Shown in pieces: positions 1 through 8,207 of a stretch of DNA of 64,000 nt (within the stretch, counting starts at the first letter, position 1; every line of letters starts with the position of its first letter). The position numbers and the translations under genes are program-made. The notes beneath the pieces are model-generated. The model was not told the origin of the DNA. It saw only the letters and a list, made by a program, of their open reading frames with translations, and made no database searches. This DNA comes from Levilactobacillus suantsaii (GTDB taxonomy: Bacteria > Bacillota > Bacilli > Lactobacillales > Lactobacillaceae): contig NZ_QXIL01000001.1 of NCBI RefSeq assembly GCF_004115745.1, positions 143,998 through 207,997 of the forward strand. The letters are read 5' to 3'.

Positions 1-475
1 TTTCGGCGGAGTTCAACCCAACGGATAAGCCCATCCAGTTGTACAGTTCACCCATTTCCGTGGCGTCCCGTGCGGACAGGTATTCGTTGACCGTGACCAC
101 GTGGACCCCTTTGCCTGCTAAGGCGTTCAGGTACACGGGCATGGTCGCCGTCAAGGTCTTCCCTTCACCAGTCTTCATTTCGGCGATGTTACCTTCGTGA
201 AGCACGATTCCCCCCATGATTTGAACATGGAATGGGTACAAGCCGAGGACCCGGCGCGCACCTTCACGACAAGCCGCAAAAGCCTCAGGCAATAAATCAT
301 CCAAGGTTTCCCCGTCTTGATACCGCTTTTGAAATTCGGGCGTTTTGGCCTTCAAATCTTCGTCTGAAAGCTTTGCGTACTCGTCAGCGTAAGCACCCAC
401 TTGGTCCGCTAACTTACTGAGGCGTCGTAAAGTTCGTCGATCACTTTCGACCCATTTTTTTAAAATGTTTGCCAT
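1..475 (-). CDS. secA: Preprotein translocase ATPase SecA, N-terminal part (cut by window edge)
   Basis: SecA is the ATPase motor that drives preproteins through SecYEG. The reverse-strand reading starts at the ATG at 473-475 ([16 protein letters not shown]...) behind an AAGGG ribosome site and stays open to the window edge. It covers about 158 residues of a protein normally near 790. Visible are the start of nucleotide-binding domain 1, with the PFHVQIMGG segment and the MKTGEGKT Walker A loop, and the VNEYLSARD motif. It lies downstream of hpf on the same strand, the usual Firmicutes order, and prfB would be expected beyond the edge. The assignment is very secure; only the 3' part is missing. 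Confidence 0.97.
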   Translation of the reverse strand, partial: MANILKKWVESDRRTLRRLSKLADQVGAYADEYAKLSDEDLKAKTPEFQKRYQDGETLDDLLPEAFAACREGARRVLGLYPFHVQIMGGIVLHEGNIAEMKTGEGKTLTATMPVYLNALAGKGVHVVTVNEYLSARDATEMGELYNWMGLSVGLNSAE

Positions 476-705
476 GTGAGAATTCCCTTCAGTACTGCGT
501 TTTAATTAGTCTATTTAAAATTACCCATTGTTTTGCAATAAATCAACCTACATTTTAACACTATCCCCCCCAAGATGAAACTCTCCACTTCGGTTCGCAA
601 AGCCTGAACCGCTTTCATTTGCGATTTGCCAGTTTAAATTTAACAAATGCCGAACGGTTGGGTGACGGGACAGTTAATTAGTTGATTTATAATTTCGTTA
701 CCCGA

Positions 706-735
706 CTAAAAAAGCCCGGGCAGGCTCCCAGGCTT
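706..735 (-). terminator. Rho-independent terminator after hpf
   Basis: On the minus strand a 9-bp stem (AAGCCTGGG pairing with CCCGGGCTT, one G-U) is followed by six T. It lies between the hpf stop and secA, so secA is probably transcribed separately. Confidence 0.85.
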
Positions 736-754
736 GATACCATTTCACGTTAAT

Positions 755-1318
755 CTAGTCTTCATCGTTGGCTTCAATCAAGCCGTAGCGACCATCATTA
801 CGCCGGTAAACGATGCTGACACCATTCGTTTCAGCGTCTTGATAGATGAAGAAGTTGTGTCCCAACATATCCATCTGGAGAATGGCTTCTTCATTATCCA
901 TCGGCTTCAAAGACAACCGCTTCGTGCGGACCACTTCGAAATCATTGCCATTGGCCGATTGGTCGTCTTCGGATGTTGCTTCTGGTGCAAAGTCTAAGTT
1001 CTTATAGCCCTTTTCACGGGACTTACGGTTAACTTTGGTCTTGTACTTACGGATTTGGCGTTCCAATTTGTCGGTCACCAAATCGACGCTGGCGTACAAG
1101 TCTGGTGAGGTCTCCTCCGCTCTTAAGGTCAAGTATGGGAGTGGGATTGTTACTTCAACCTTCGCGTTCTTGTTTTGGTAAACCTTCAGGTTGATATGCG
1201 CAATTGCCTCGACGTTGTTGTCGAAATACTTTTCTAACTTGCTGATTCGCTTCTCAACGTAATCCCGTATTGCGTCAGTAACTTCGATGTTTTCACCACG
1301 AATATTAAATGTGAGCAT
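755..1318 (-). CDS. hpf: Long-form ribosome hibernation promoting factor
   Basis: Long HPF binds the 30S decoding region and dimerises ribosomes into inactive 100S particles in stationary phase or stress. The 187-residue protein shows both parts: an N-terminal S30AE domain (MLTFNIRGENIEVTDAIRDY, to about residue 100) and a C-terminal dimerisation domain after an acidic linker (VVRTKRLSLKPMDNEEAILQM ... HNFFIYQDAETN...VYRRNDGRYGLIE). Length and architecture match Firmicutes long HPF rather than the short enterobacterial form. It has its own promoter at 1404-1432 and a terminator, so it is probably monocistronic. It lies between the com genes and secA, as usual. Confidence 0.97.
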   Translation of the reverse strand: MLTFNIRGENIEVTDAIRDYVEKRISKLEKYFDNNVEAIAHINLKVYQNKNAKVEVTIPLPYLTLRAEETSPDLYASVDLVTDKLERQIRKYKTKVNRKSREKGYKNLDFAPEATSEDDQSANGNDFEVVRTKRLSLKPMDNEEAILQMDMLGHNFFIYQDAETNGVSIVYRRNDGRYGLIEANDED

Positions 1319-1403
1319 AAAACTTCTCTCCCTTCAGCCAAGAGATCGCTTGGCTTGCTTAGCACACGAAGGACCACTCTTCTGCAGTGCTTTGCTTACT
1401 TTC

Positions 1404-1432
1404 ATTATAAAGGAAAGCGCTACGATAGACAA
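1404..1432 (-). promoter_or_regulatory. Promoter of hpf
   Basis: The minus strand has a -35 TTGTCT (1427-1432), a 17-nt spacer and a perfect -10 TATAAT (1404-1409), about 86 nt upstream of the hpf start. Confidence 0.8.
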
Positions 1433-1457
1433 TTATTCTGCCGGACAAAAATGAACG

Positions 1458-2132
1458 TCAGCGCGCTAGAGTCAGGCTAGTAACCGCTTTCGCACCCCCT
1501 AAATAAATTTGCGCTGCGGCGTGCCGGATGGTCCGCCCCGTCGTATAGACATCATCCAGTAGCAATACCCGGCGATTCGCCAGCACCGTAGCGGCCTACG
1601 GGACCAACTCAAATGGTTGTGGCATGGCCAGGCGTTCGCGGCGTGTCTTACTGGACTGGGGTCGGGGCTTGCGGGCAGGGGGTACGGTCAAGACCGATTG
1701 GAAAGGTTGGTCCGTTAACCAACCGGTCACTTGATTAAACCCGCGCGTCTGCCAGGTCGTTGCGGTAATCGGAATTGGCACCAATACGTCATACTCTATT
1801 TGAGCTAATGCGCGCCGTAAATAGGGCTGCATAACCAATCGTAATCGATAATCCCCCTGAAATTTATACTGTTGCATGTAGGCCTTTATCGCCTCATCGT
1901 ACGGAAAGATGGCCTGGTTATGCCACTCATCAGCCCACCGGGCACAATCTGGACAGACGGTCGCCGTGGCCTGTTGACGGCCACATTGCGGACACTGCGG
2001 CGCGTGTAGCGGCTGTAACCGCTGCGCACAGGTCGTGCACAACTTAGGAGGCACGATGACTTGCCACCGTAGCAATATCCGCAACGTTACTGGCACTTTT
2101 ACAACGGCCTGACACCATAGACAGGTTGCCAT
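1458..2132 (-). pseudogene. comFC: comFC, interrupted by an in-frame TAG stop
   Basis: ComFC is a phosphoribosyltransferase-fold protein needed for natural transformation. The reading starts at ATG 2130-2132 (MATCLWCQAVV), overlapping the comFA stop as TAATG. It shows the zinc ribbon (CTTC...CPQCG...CPDC), the YKFQGDYRL segment and the DVLVPIPIT and RGFNQ motifs. At codon 179 (1596-1598) it meets TAG. The same frame then continues without a shift through AATVLANRRVLLLDDVYTTGRT to TGA at 1458, 224 positions in all. The lost 46 residues hold the PRPP-binding loop LLLDDVYTTGRT, so the product should be inactive. A CAG to TAG transition is the simplest origin (inference). Confidence 0.9.
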
Positions 2133-3441
2133 TACGACCGTCCCCCTAACCGTTTCCCCCGCCGATTCAACTCGCGAATCATGTGCTGAGCGTGGTAGAT
2201 TTCCCGGGTTAAGCTTTGACAATAACACCAAACGTCACCGGTCGGATAGTCGCGATGGCGCCCCACTCGACCAGCAATCTGGACCAGTGCCGCAGTCGAA
2301 AAGACCGGGTCATCCCCACCCAAGATCACCACGAACACGGCGGGAAACGTGACCCCACGCTCTAGAATCGTAGTGGTGATAAGGCATTGTCCCTGACCAT
2401 CCCGAAAGGCTTGGACCTTGGCCTGGCGGTCGGGGTCGGCGGCATGCACGGTCACGCCTTCGGGTAACCCCGCTTGCCGGAGTGCCCGGGCCACTAACCG
2501 CAAATCGCTCACCCGCGGCACGAAGAATAAGTATCGTTGGCCCGTCTGCGCATAGGCACGTAATTGCCGCAACACTTTAGGGGGCAACCCGTGGCGCACT
2601 AACCGGGTCCGCCCGCCCCCACTAGCTTAGTCCGCAACGGTGGTAAGAGGTGCCCGTGGTACCGCAGCGGCAGATAAGTCACCGCTAGTTGATGGCGTTT
2701 CAGTTTCCGCTGCAGGTCTGGTCCTGGGGTCGCCGTTAAATATAGGTGACATCCCGCGGGTTTTTGGGCCTGGACAATGGCGCGTTGAAGCATCGGGCTG
2801 GTTGCTAACGGAAAAGCGTCAACTTCGTCCACCACGATCCAATCGAAGGCGGCCTCGAACCGCAGCAGTTGGTGCGTGGTGCAAATAGTCAGTTGGCAGT
2901 ACCGGTATGGCGCGGGTTGTCCCCCATACAAGACGGTCTGGGGCACCGCAGCAAACGCTTGGGCCAACCGTGGCGCCAGCTCCAAACACACATCGACACG
3001 CGGTGACGTCCACGCTACCCGCCATCCCCGTTGTAACGCCCACGCCAGTGCCGGGTACACCATCTCGGTCTTCCCCGCCCCAGTGACCGCCCACAACAAT
3101 TGGTCACGTTGCGCCTGAACTAACCGGCAAACGGCTAAGGCAGCTTGATGCTGTTGCTCACTTAACGTCCCCGCCCAACTCAAAGGCGAATCCGACCATT
3201 TCAAAAACTGATTGGGTTCCGGAATAGTGTATAATTTAGTATGCTTAGTCAATCGCCCCAGGTTCAGACAGTGCCGACAATACGGTACGCCGTGTGGCAA
3301 GCAATCTTGCGGTGCGACCCACTGGTGACACCGCTGACACTGCCAGTGCCCGTTGACCAACTGTAACGCCGGTTTCCCCGTGGCCTCCGGGGGCGCTTGG
3401 GTGAGTGGCACGCGACGACCAAATAACTGAGTTTTATCCAT
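2132..3441 (-). pseudogene. comFA: comFA, frameshifted DNA-uptake ATPase
   Basis: ComFA is the DEAD-box-like ATPase that helps move single-stranded DNA inward during transformation. The start is taken as ATG 3439-3441 (MDKTQLFGRRVPL), behind AAAGG at a good distance. The N-terminal part has a four-cysteine zinc finger (CQRC...CRHC), Walker A (TGAGKTE) and VVDEVDAFP, then ends at TAG 2599-2601 after LRTKLVGAGGPG. The C-terminal part continues in another frame (ASGGGRTRLVRHGLPPKVLRQL to 2132) with TTTILERGVTFP and QIAGRVGRH. Restoring one G in the G5 run at 2616-2620 joins the halves as KLVGGGRTRLVRHG, which aligns with the same place in Bacillus ComFA. Either a real mutation or a homopolymer sequencing error explains it. 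Confidence 0.88.
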
Positions 3442-3516
3442 AACTGACCATCCTTTCAGGTTATCCTGAAGGTAGGTCCGTAGGTCGCCAACGAAATTTT
3501 GAAGAAGGGTGTTCAC

Positions 3517-4179
3517 ATGGAAACAGACTATTTAACCGTAAAAGCTGCTGGTAAGCATGAACTGGAAAGCAAGAAGTCGCGTTTTATTGCCGATCTCGGC
3601 CGGGTCACGACCGAAGCCGAAGCTCAGGCGTTCTTAAACGACGTCATCGCCAGAGAACCCAAGGCCACTCACCATTGTTGGGCCTATGTCTTGGGTGACC
3701 ACGACTATATCCAACGGGAAAGTGACAACGGCGAGCCCTCCGGGACGGCTGGCGTTCCCATCTTGACGGTCCTCCAACGCAACCACCTGCGCAACACGAT
3801 TGCCGTGGTCACCCGTTACTTTGGTGGCATCAAGCTAGGTGCCGGAGGCCTCATTCGGGCTTATAGCAACGCCACGTCCACCGGAATCGAAGCCGTGGGC
3901 GTCGTGAAGCGCGTTCAGCAACGGGCCGTGCAGATCACCGTTAATTACCCGCACTACGACCAGCTGACCCACTACCTTGAAGAAAATCACCTCATTGTCT
4001 TACAGACCCTTTACACTCAAGTGGTCCAGATTACCATCGGCGTCGATTTAGCTGCCGTCGAGGCGACGACTCAAGCCCTCACCGACCTGCTGAACGACCG
4101 GTTAGACATCAAGCTGGGAGACGTAGCCTATCATGAGGTCCCTGTCGAAATCCATGCCAGCAGTCGCGATGATGCTTAA
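3517..4179 (+). CDS. yigZ: YigZ/IMPACT family protein
   Basis: This is a member of the YigZ (UPF0029/IMPACT) family, whose bacterial role is not settled; links to translation control are known for the eukaryotic relatives. The ATG at 3517 (METDYLTVKAAG) follows GAAGGG and gives 220 residues, the normal family length. Family hallmarks are KSRFIADL near the N-terminus, ATHHCWAYVLG, and DNGEPSGTAGVPIL with TRYFGGIKLGAGGLIRAYS. The C-terminal DUF1949-like ferredoxin fold spans about residues 140-210. It is divergent from comFA, whose coding end is adjacent, and convergent with tagO across a shared terminator. Confidence 0.95.
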   Translation: METDYLTVKAAGKHELESKKSRFIADLGRVTTEAEAQAFLNDVIAREPKATHHCWAYVLGDHDYIQRESDNGEPSGTAGVPILTVLQRNHLRNTIAVVTRYFGGIKLGAGGLIRAYSNATSTGIEAVGVVKRVQQRAVQITVNYPHYDQLTHYLEENHLIVLQTLYTQVVQITIGVDLAAVEATTQALTDLLNDRLDIKLGDVAYHEVPVEIHASSRDDA

Positions 4180-4191
4180 TACCATAATTGA

Positions 4192-4245
4192 CCAACCAAA
4201 AAGTCCCCCACAATCCTTGATGATTGCGCGGGACTTTTTGGTTGG
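4192..4245. terminator. Bidirectional terminator between yigZ and tagO
   Basis: A 16-bp perfect inverted repeat (CCAACCAAAAAGTCCC at 4192-4207, complement at 4230-4245) has A and T runs within the arms, serving the two convergent genes. Confidence 0.85.
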
Positions 4246-4268
4246 ACCCCTAGTGGTCCATTAAACTT

Positions 4269-5363
4269 TCAATCCGAAGTTTTTGACGTAAACTGTTTCA
4301 CGATATGCTTAATCCAGTGCAATAGCGGTTGACGATTCGACCCAACCAGACCGATGGCTTCCACGAAGAGCTCTAGCCCCACCAGGATGGCCACGGTCAA
4401 TAGGACCGAGCCCCAAATCGTCGACAACGGGTAAAGTAAGGCGATGAACGAAAAAATCAACGCAATCCCGTAGATGACCAACACCGTCTGGCGGTGCGTC
4501 AATCCCAATTGCATCAAGCGGTGGTGCAAATGGTGTTTATCCGCATGCGAAATGGGTTGCTTGTTTAGAATCCGGCGAATCATCGCGTAGACCGTATCCG
4601 TAATCGGAACCCCCAAGATGATGACCGGGCTGATAACGGAGATGAAGGTGACGTTCTTTAACCCGTACAACGAGAAGCAGGCAATCATAAACCCGATGAA
4701 TTGTGCGCCCGTATCCCCTAAATAAATCCGCGCTGGGAAAAAATTATAGGGCAAAAAGCCAACCATGGCGGCGACCAACGCAAAAATCATGATGGCGACC
4801 CAGGTGTTGGCCACGTTCAAGAAGAACAGCCCGGTAATCCCGGTCGTGGTCAAGGCAATGATAGACACCCCGGTGGCCAACCCATCCAGTCCGTCAATCA
4901 GGTTGATGGCATTAATGATCGCCACAATCCAAAGCAACGTAATGGGCAACGCCAAGAGCCCCAGGTGCCAGGTTCCCACAAACGGTAACGTCAGATAACG
5001 CATCCGCACTTCGGCCACGAAGTAAACTTCTAAGGCCGCCAGTAATTGCCCAAGCACTTTTTGATGGGGCTTGAGTTCAAAGACGTCATCGATCATCCCC
5101 TCAGCCACGATAATGCACTCCCCGCCAAACAGTCCCCACAGCTGATGAGTCGGCATTTGGTCCCGGAGTAAAAACATGGTGGAAAAGGTAAACGCAATAA
5201 AGATGGCCAACCCACCTAAGGTCGGCATGGCCACTTTGTTAACCCGACGTTGATTGGGCTTATCTACCGCCCCAATTTTAAACGCCAAGCGCCGAATAAA
5301 CGGCGTTAGAATCGCGGAGATGATCATGGTAGCAAATAAGCTAACAATAATCTCAAATTTCAT
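4269..5363 (-). CDS. tagO: Undecaprenyl-phosphate GlcNAc-1-phosphate transferase (TagO/WecA)
   Basis: TagO transfers GlcNAc-1-phosphate from UDP-GlcNAc to undecaprenyl phosphate at the membrane, the first step of wall teichoic acid and some other wall glycans. The 364-residue protein has about ten hydrophobic segments and the family motifs: VNKVAMPTLGGLAIF, INLIDGLDGLATGV, RIYLGDTGAQFIGF and the HHRLMQLGLTHRQ histidine loop. The start is ATG at 5361-5363 (MKFEIIVSLF) behind AGAGGA; an upstream in-frame start has no such site. It is preceded by a leader of about 185 nt with strong secondary structure and is convergent with yigZ. Confidence 0.95.
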   Translation of the reverse strand: MKFEIIVSLFATMIISAILTPFIRRLAFKIGAVDKPNQRRVNKVAMPTLGGLAIFIAFTFSTMFLLRDQMPTHQLWGLFGGECIIVAEGMIDDVFELKPHQKVLGQLLAALEVYFVAEVRMRYLTLPFVGTWHLGLLALPITLLWIVAIINAINLIDGLDGLATGVSIIALTTTGITGLFFLNVANTWVAIMIFALVAAMVGFLPYNFFPARIYLGDTGAQFIGFMIACFSLYGLKNVTFISVISPVIILGVPITDTVYAMIRRILNKQPISHADKHHLHHRLMQLGLTHRQTVLVIYGIALIFSFIALLYPLSTIWGSVLLTVAILVGLELFVEAIGLVGSNRQPLLHWIKHIVKQFTSKTSD

Positions 5364-5550
5364 AACTGTCCTCTTTCTATTCTTAATAGCCAAGCTTAGC
5401 GCGGTATCCGCGCCGCTAGCTGGCGTCCCGTTTATCCCCGGGAACGTCCCCGTTGACCGCTAAACATGCGGTTCATGGCCATGACCCAAGTCCAGTCTGG
5501 AAGCCACCATGGGCTACCCTTCCCAGACCATTCCCACTCAGGTGGCCTTT
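5364..5550 (-). promoter_or_regulatory. Long structured 5' leader of tagO, possible cis-acting RNA
   Basis: From the predicted start near 5549 to the tagO start the transcript is about 185 nt and G+C rich. GCCACC (5546-5541) can pair with GGTGGC (5508-5503). GTCTGG lying inside that stem (5528-5523) can pair with CCAGAC just outside it (5500-5495). These two pairings form an H-type pseudoknot or compete with each other. Further hairpins follow, including ACCGC...GCGGT and GCGCGG-ATA-CCGCGC near 5400. I do not recognise a known riboswitch class; T-box, c-di-AMP (ydaO) and preQ1 consensus elements were not found. Confidence 0.5.
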
Positions 5551-5555
5551 TGCTA

Positions 5556-5584
5556 ATTATACAAAGCCATGAAATCAAACACAA
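5556..5584 (-). promoter_or_regulatory. Promoter of tagO
   Basis: The minus strand has -35 TTGTGT (5579-5584), a 17-nt spacer and -10 TATAAT (5556-5561). It defines the long leader. Confidence 0.7.
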
Positions 5585-5648
5585 CCGCCAGTTTAAATTG
5601 AAATAAACCAGTTCGGGTTAGTTCGGTCACCTAAACTCGCTTCACAAA

Positions 5649-5751
5649 ATGAGGCACTGTCAAAAAATGACGGTGACGTGGCCACTTAGCTAATTCTCCC
5701 TAGTGATGGTTAGCTTCTCAGTTGTTTTAAATAGCAACTGTTTTGCCTCAT
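5649..5751. repeat. Intergenic stretch with 8-bp terminal inverted repeat
   Basis: The gap between tagO and lrgA (5585-5926) has no gene. Part of it is bounded by ATGAGGCA at 5649-5656 and its exact complement at 5744-5751, with an inner hairpin CAGTTG...CAACTG. This could be a small MITE-like relic or a chance pairing. No target duplication is evident. Confidence 0.25.
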
Positions 5752-5772
5752 AGCCATTATAAGTATTTTAGC

Positions 5773-5801
5773 TTGTACTTGAAAACTAAAATTCATATAA
5801 T
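5773..5801 (+). promoter_or_regulatory. Promoter of lrgAB
   Basis: TTGTAC (5773-5778), a 17-nt spacer and TATAAT (5796-5801). The leader of about 120 nt carries a TTCAGC/GCTGAA hairpin just before the lrgA ribosome site. Confidence 0.65.
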
Positions 5802-5926
5802 GGGCTTATGGAGTCGGCGAAGACTGCCGGCGTCCTTTCATGGCTCCAGAAGTGTATCAAACGCTTTGTGAAATTATTATATTTTGTTCGGTTCAGCTTA
5901 GCTGAATTAGAAGGGAGATTTTTTTA

Positions 5927-6358
5927 TTGGCTACTCAAAATAAAGTCACACCAACTGACAGCCCGCAACCGACGCCTATCCTCATTCAAATGGGAATCTT
6001 CGCAGCGGTCCTCTTTGTTTCTAGTCTGATTTCACCGCTGTTTCCCGCATCGTTTCCTGTGCCAACGCCTGTTATTGGGCTGATTTTACTTTACCTGTTA
6101 CTCGCAACCCACATCGTCAAACTGCATAACGTCGAAAAATTTGGCGATTTCATGATCAGTTTGATTGCCTTTCTGTTCGTGCCCTCCGGAATCCAATTAG
6201 CCGCTAACCTCGATATTTTACGGACTGAAGGGGTCCAGATTGTCTTAGTGACCCTGATTGCCACGATTATTCTCTTGGTTGTCGTAGCTTACACGACCGC
6301 TGGGTTCATCTGGTTGGCCAAGCACGTCTTCCACGTCAATACGACCGTCGACAACTAA
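5927..6358 (+). CDS. lrgA: LrgA/CidA family membrane protein
   Basis: A holin-like integral membrane protein of the CidA/LrgA family. These work with LrgB partners in murein hydrolase control and cell death, and in some Gram-positives take part in pyruvate or related transport. The 143-residue protein starts at TTG 5927 (MATQNKVTPTD) behind AAGGGAG; no better ATG exists in frame. Four hydrophobic segments follow a short polar N-terminus, and PVPTPVIGLILLYLLL and FLFVPSGIQLAANL are typical of the family. It lies 31 bp upstream of lrgB. The two-component system LytSR that often controls this operon is not in the window. Confidence 0.85.
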   Translation: MATQNKVTPTDSPQPTPILIQMGIFAAVLFVSSLISPLFPASFPVPTPVIGLILLYLLLATHIVKLHNVEKFGDFMISLIAFLFVPSGIQLAANLDILRTEGVQIVLVTLIATIILLVVVAYTTAGFIWLAKHVFHVNTTVDN

Positions 6359-6389
6359 TTGCCCACCATTTTTTTGAAAGGATGATATC

Positions 6390-7196
6390 ATGATTAGTTT
6401 AGCTGTAACACCGCACATGGCGGTCTGGGGCAAGTGGTTGAGCGACGCGCTTGGCACGACTGCCACCGGGGCCAGTGCCGGTAACGCCATTTTTGGAATC
6501 TTCTTGTCCCTGGTCGTTTACCTCATTGGCCAGTGGCTTTTCAAGATTGGCAAGGGCTTCTTCTTGTTCCAGCCCCTCTTCGTTGGGATGGTCCTTGGGA
6601 TCTTCATTCTTTTTCTGTTGGCCAAGGCATTCGGGACCACGACTGCGGTCTTCTATAAATCCGCATACCTCCCGGGAGGTAACATTATCTTTTGGTTCTT
6701 GAATCCAGCCACGATTGCCTTCGCCATTCCGCTTTATCGGCGGAACGACATCGTCAAACGTTTCTGGCCGGTCATCTTGCTCTCATTGATTGTGGGCCTG
6801 TTCATTTCTTTGGTCATCATCTACTGGGTCGCCAAGCTTTTCGGCCTCAACAATGCGGGTATCGCATCGATGCTGCCACAAGCCGCCACGACTGCCATTG
6901 CCATGCCAATCTCTACGGCTATTGGGGGCAACGCCGCGATTACGGCGATGGCCTGCATTTTAAACGCCGTCATCATTTACGCCTTGGGTGATTGGCTGGT
7001 CAAGTTCTTCCGCATCAACCACGACCCCATCGGTGCCGGCTTAGGGTTAGGAACCGCCGGGCACACCGTGGGCTCCGCTAAGGCACTTCAATTAGGATCC
7101 ATTCAAGGGTCAATGGCCTCCATCGCGGTGGTCATCATCTCCATCGTGGTCGACCTGGTCGTCCCTGCCTTTGCGTCCTTCATGGGCTTACATTAA
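6390..7196 (+). CDS. lrgB: LrgB/CidB family membrane protein
   Basis: The partner of LrgA, an antiholin-like polytopic membrane protein of the CidB/LrgB family. The 268-residue protein starts at ATG 6390 after AAAGGATGATATC, giving an N-terminus somewhat longer than common for the family. Characteristic segments are FLNPATIAFAIPLYRR, PQAATTAIAMPISTAIGG and GLGTAGHTVGSAKALQLG, in the usual order, with multiple membrane helices. It is co-transcribed with lrgA and followed by a strong inverted repeat. Confidence 0.93.
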   Translation: MISLAVTPHMAVWGKWLSDALGTTATGASAGNAIFGIFLSLVVYLIGQWLFKIGKGFFLFQPLFVGMVLGIFILFLLAKAFGTTTAVFYKSAYLPGGNIIFWFLNPATIAFAIPLYRRNDIVKRFWPVILLSLIVGLFISLVIIYWVAKLFGLNNAGIASMLPQAATTAIAMPISTAIGGNAAITAMACILNAVIIYALGDWLVKFFRINHDPIGAGLGLGTAGHTVGSAKALQLGSIQGSMASIAVVIISIVVDLVVPAFASFMGLH

Positions 7197-7267
7197 CTTC
7201 TAACCTTTGAAAATCGGCTTGATAGCAACTAAACGAGCGGATGCTATTACAGCCACTGAATAACTTA

Positions 7268-7315
7268 AAAGTGCACCGCCTTTAAACGGAAAATCCGTTT
7301 AAGGGCGGTGCACTT
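7268..7315. terminator. Bidirectional terminator between lrgB and the TauE-like gene
   Basis: A near-perfect inverted repeat of over 20 bp per arm (AAAGTGCACCGCC outer arm, TTTAAACGGA inner arm) around a short AAA loop. It suits termination of the two converging transcripts. Confidence 0.8.
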
Positions 7316-7346
7316 TAGCATTTTATCGCCGTCTCATTGTTCGTCA

Positions 7347-8085
7347 CTATTTGAAAAATATATTAATCCCGAAATAAACGATGACCAGACCAATGATGGG
7401 AGTCAACCATTGGTTCAAATGGACCAGTTTAAACTTTCGCAAGACAATTGGCGTACCGACCGCCCCAATCACTGAACCGACCATCAAGGTCAACCCGGCA
7501 CTCCAGGCAATCGACCCAGTAAATAAGTGACTGATCACCCCAACTAACGCCATCACGCTAATGACGTACGTCGACGTCCCAGCAGCTTGCATCGCGGGTA
7601 GCCCCAAGATCGACAGCCCCGCCGGTGGGACCACCACCAGTCAGACCGCCGATACCGACCATCAGGCCACTCAAGAAACCCAGACCGATAGCCACACCAA
7701 AGCGCGATTTACCCGCCAGGGTCTTGGCGCGGTGGCGTAAGCTTCGAATCACCACGATGGCCCCCATGACCATCAAAATGGTCCCGACGACCCAGTCATA
7801 GATTTTCGCAGGAATGAACGGTGCCACCCCAGTCCCTAAAAGGATGCCGGGCAACGAAGCTAGAATCATTCGGTTCCCCAGGTCGTAGTGGATGTTATGA
7901 ATCCGCATCTGAACCGCACACCCAAAGACCAGTGCCGGAATCGCCACGACTAACGAGGTCGGCGCGGCCACGGCGGTCGACATTCCCAGCTCACTGGTCA
8001 AGACCCCCAGGTATAACGCGGCGCCACCGCCACCCATGATACTGATAAAGATTCCAATTAATAGTCCATAAAAGACAATTAACAT
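7347..8085 (-). pseudogene. TauE/SafE-family sulfite/anion exporter, frameshifted
   Basis: A predicted membrane permease of the TauE/SafE (DUF81) family, which moves sulfur-containing organoanions or related substrates. The N-terminal half (from MLIVFYGLLIGIFIS at 8085, or a GTG 21 nt upstream) runs to MVGIGGLTGGGP and then leaves frame. The C-terminal half (PPAGLSILGLPAMQAAGTSTYVIS...) lies in the +1 frame to 7347. Dropping one base between about 7617 and 7640, for example in the GGG at 7627-7629, restores a continuous protein of about 245 residues. The promoter with TetR operator and the regulator are intact, so the break may be recent or a sequencing error. Confidence 0.85.
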
Positions 8086-8125
8086 TCCTGAGACGCCCCT
8101 TTTCACGGTTTAAGTACACCCCTCT

Positions 8126-8154
8126 ATTTAAGTGGAACTGGTTCCACTTGTCAA
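8126..8154 (-). promoter_or_regulatory. TauE-gene promoter with a TetR operator filling the -35/-10 spacer
   Basis: The minus strand has consensus -35 TTGACA (8149-8154), a 17-nt spacer and -10 TTAAAT (8126-8131). A perfect inverted repeat, AAGTGGAAC-TG-GTTCCACTT, occupies 8130-8149, that is, the spacer and the promoter-box edges. It sits between the divergent TetR gene and the exporter and is the obvious binding site for that regulator. Confidence 0.85.
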
Positions 8155-8207
8155 GCCTCACCGAAAAGTGTAGGTTAGACGTAACTGATCATCGAGGAGG
8201 ACTCATC

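Noticed and set aside
1412..1425. cre-like sequence in the hpf promoter spacer
   Set aside because: GGAAAGCGCTACGA has three mismatches to the cre consensus, too weak to call.
5808..6029. 73-codon frame overlapping the lrgA start
   Set aside because: It runs through the lrgA leader and ribosome site in another frame, with no motif.
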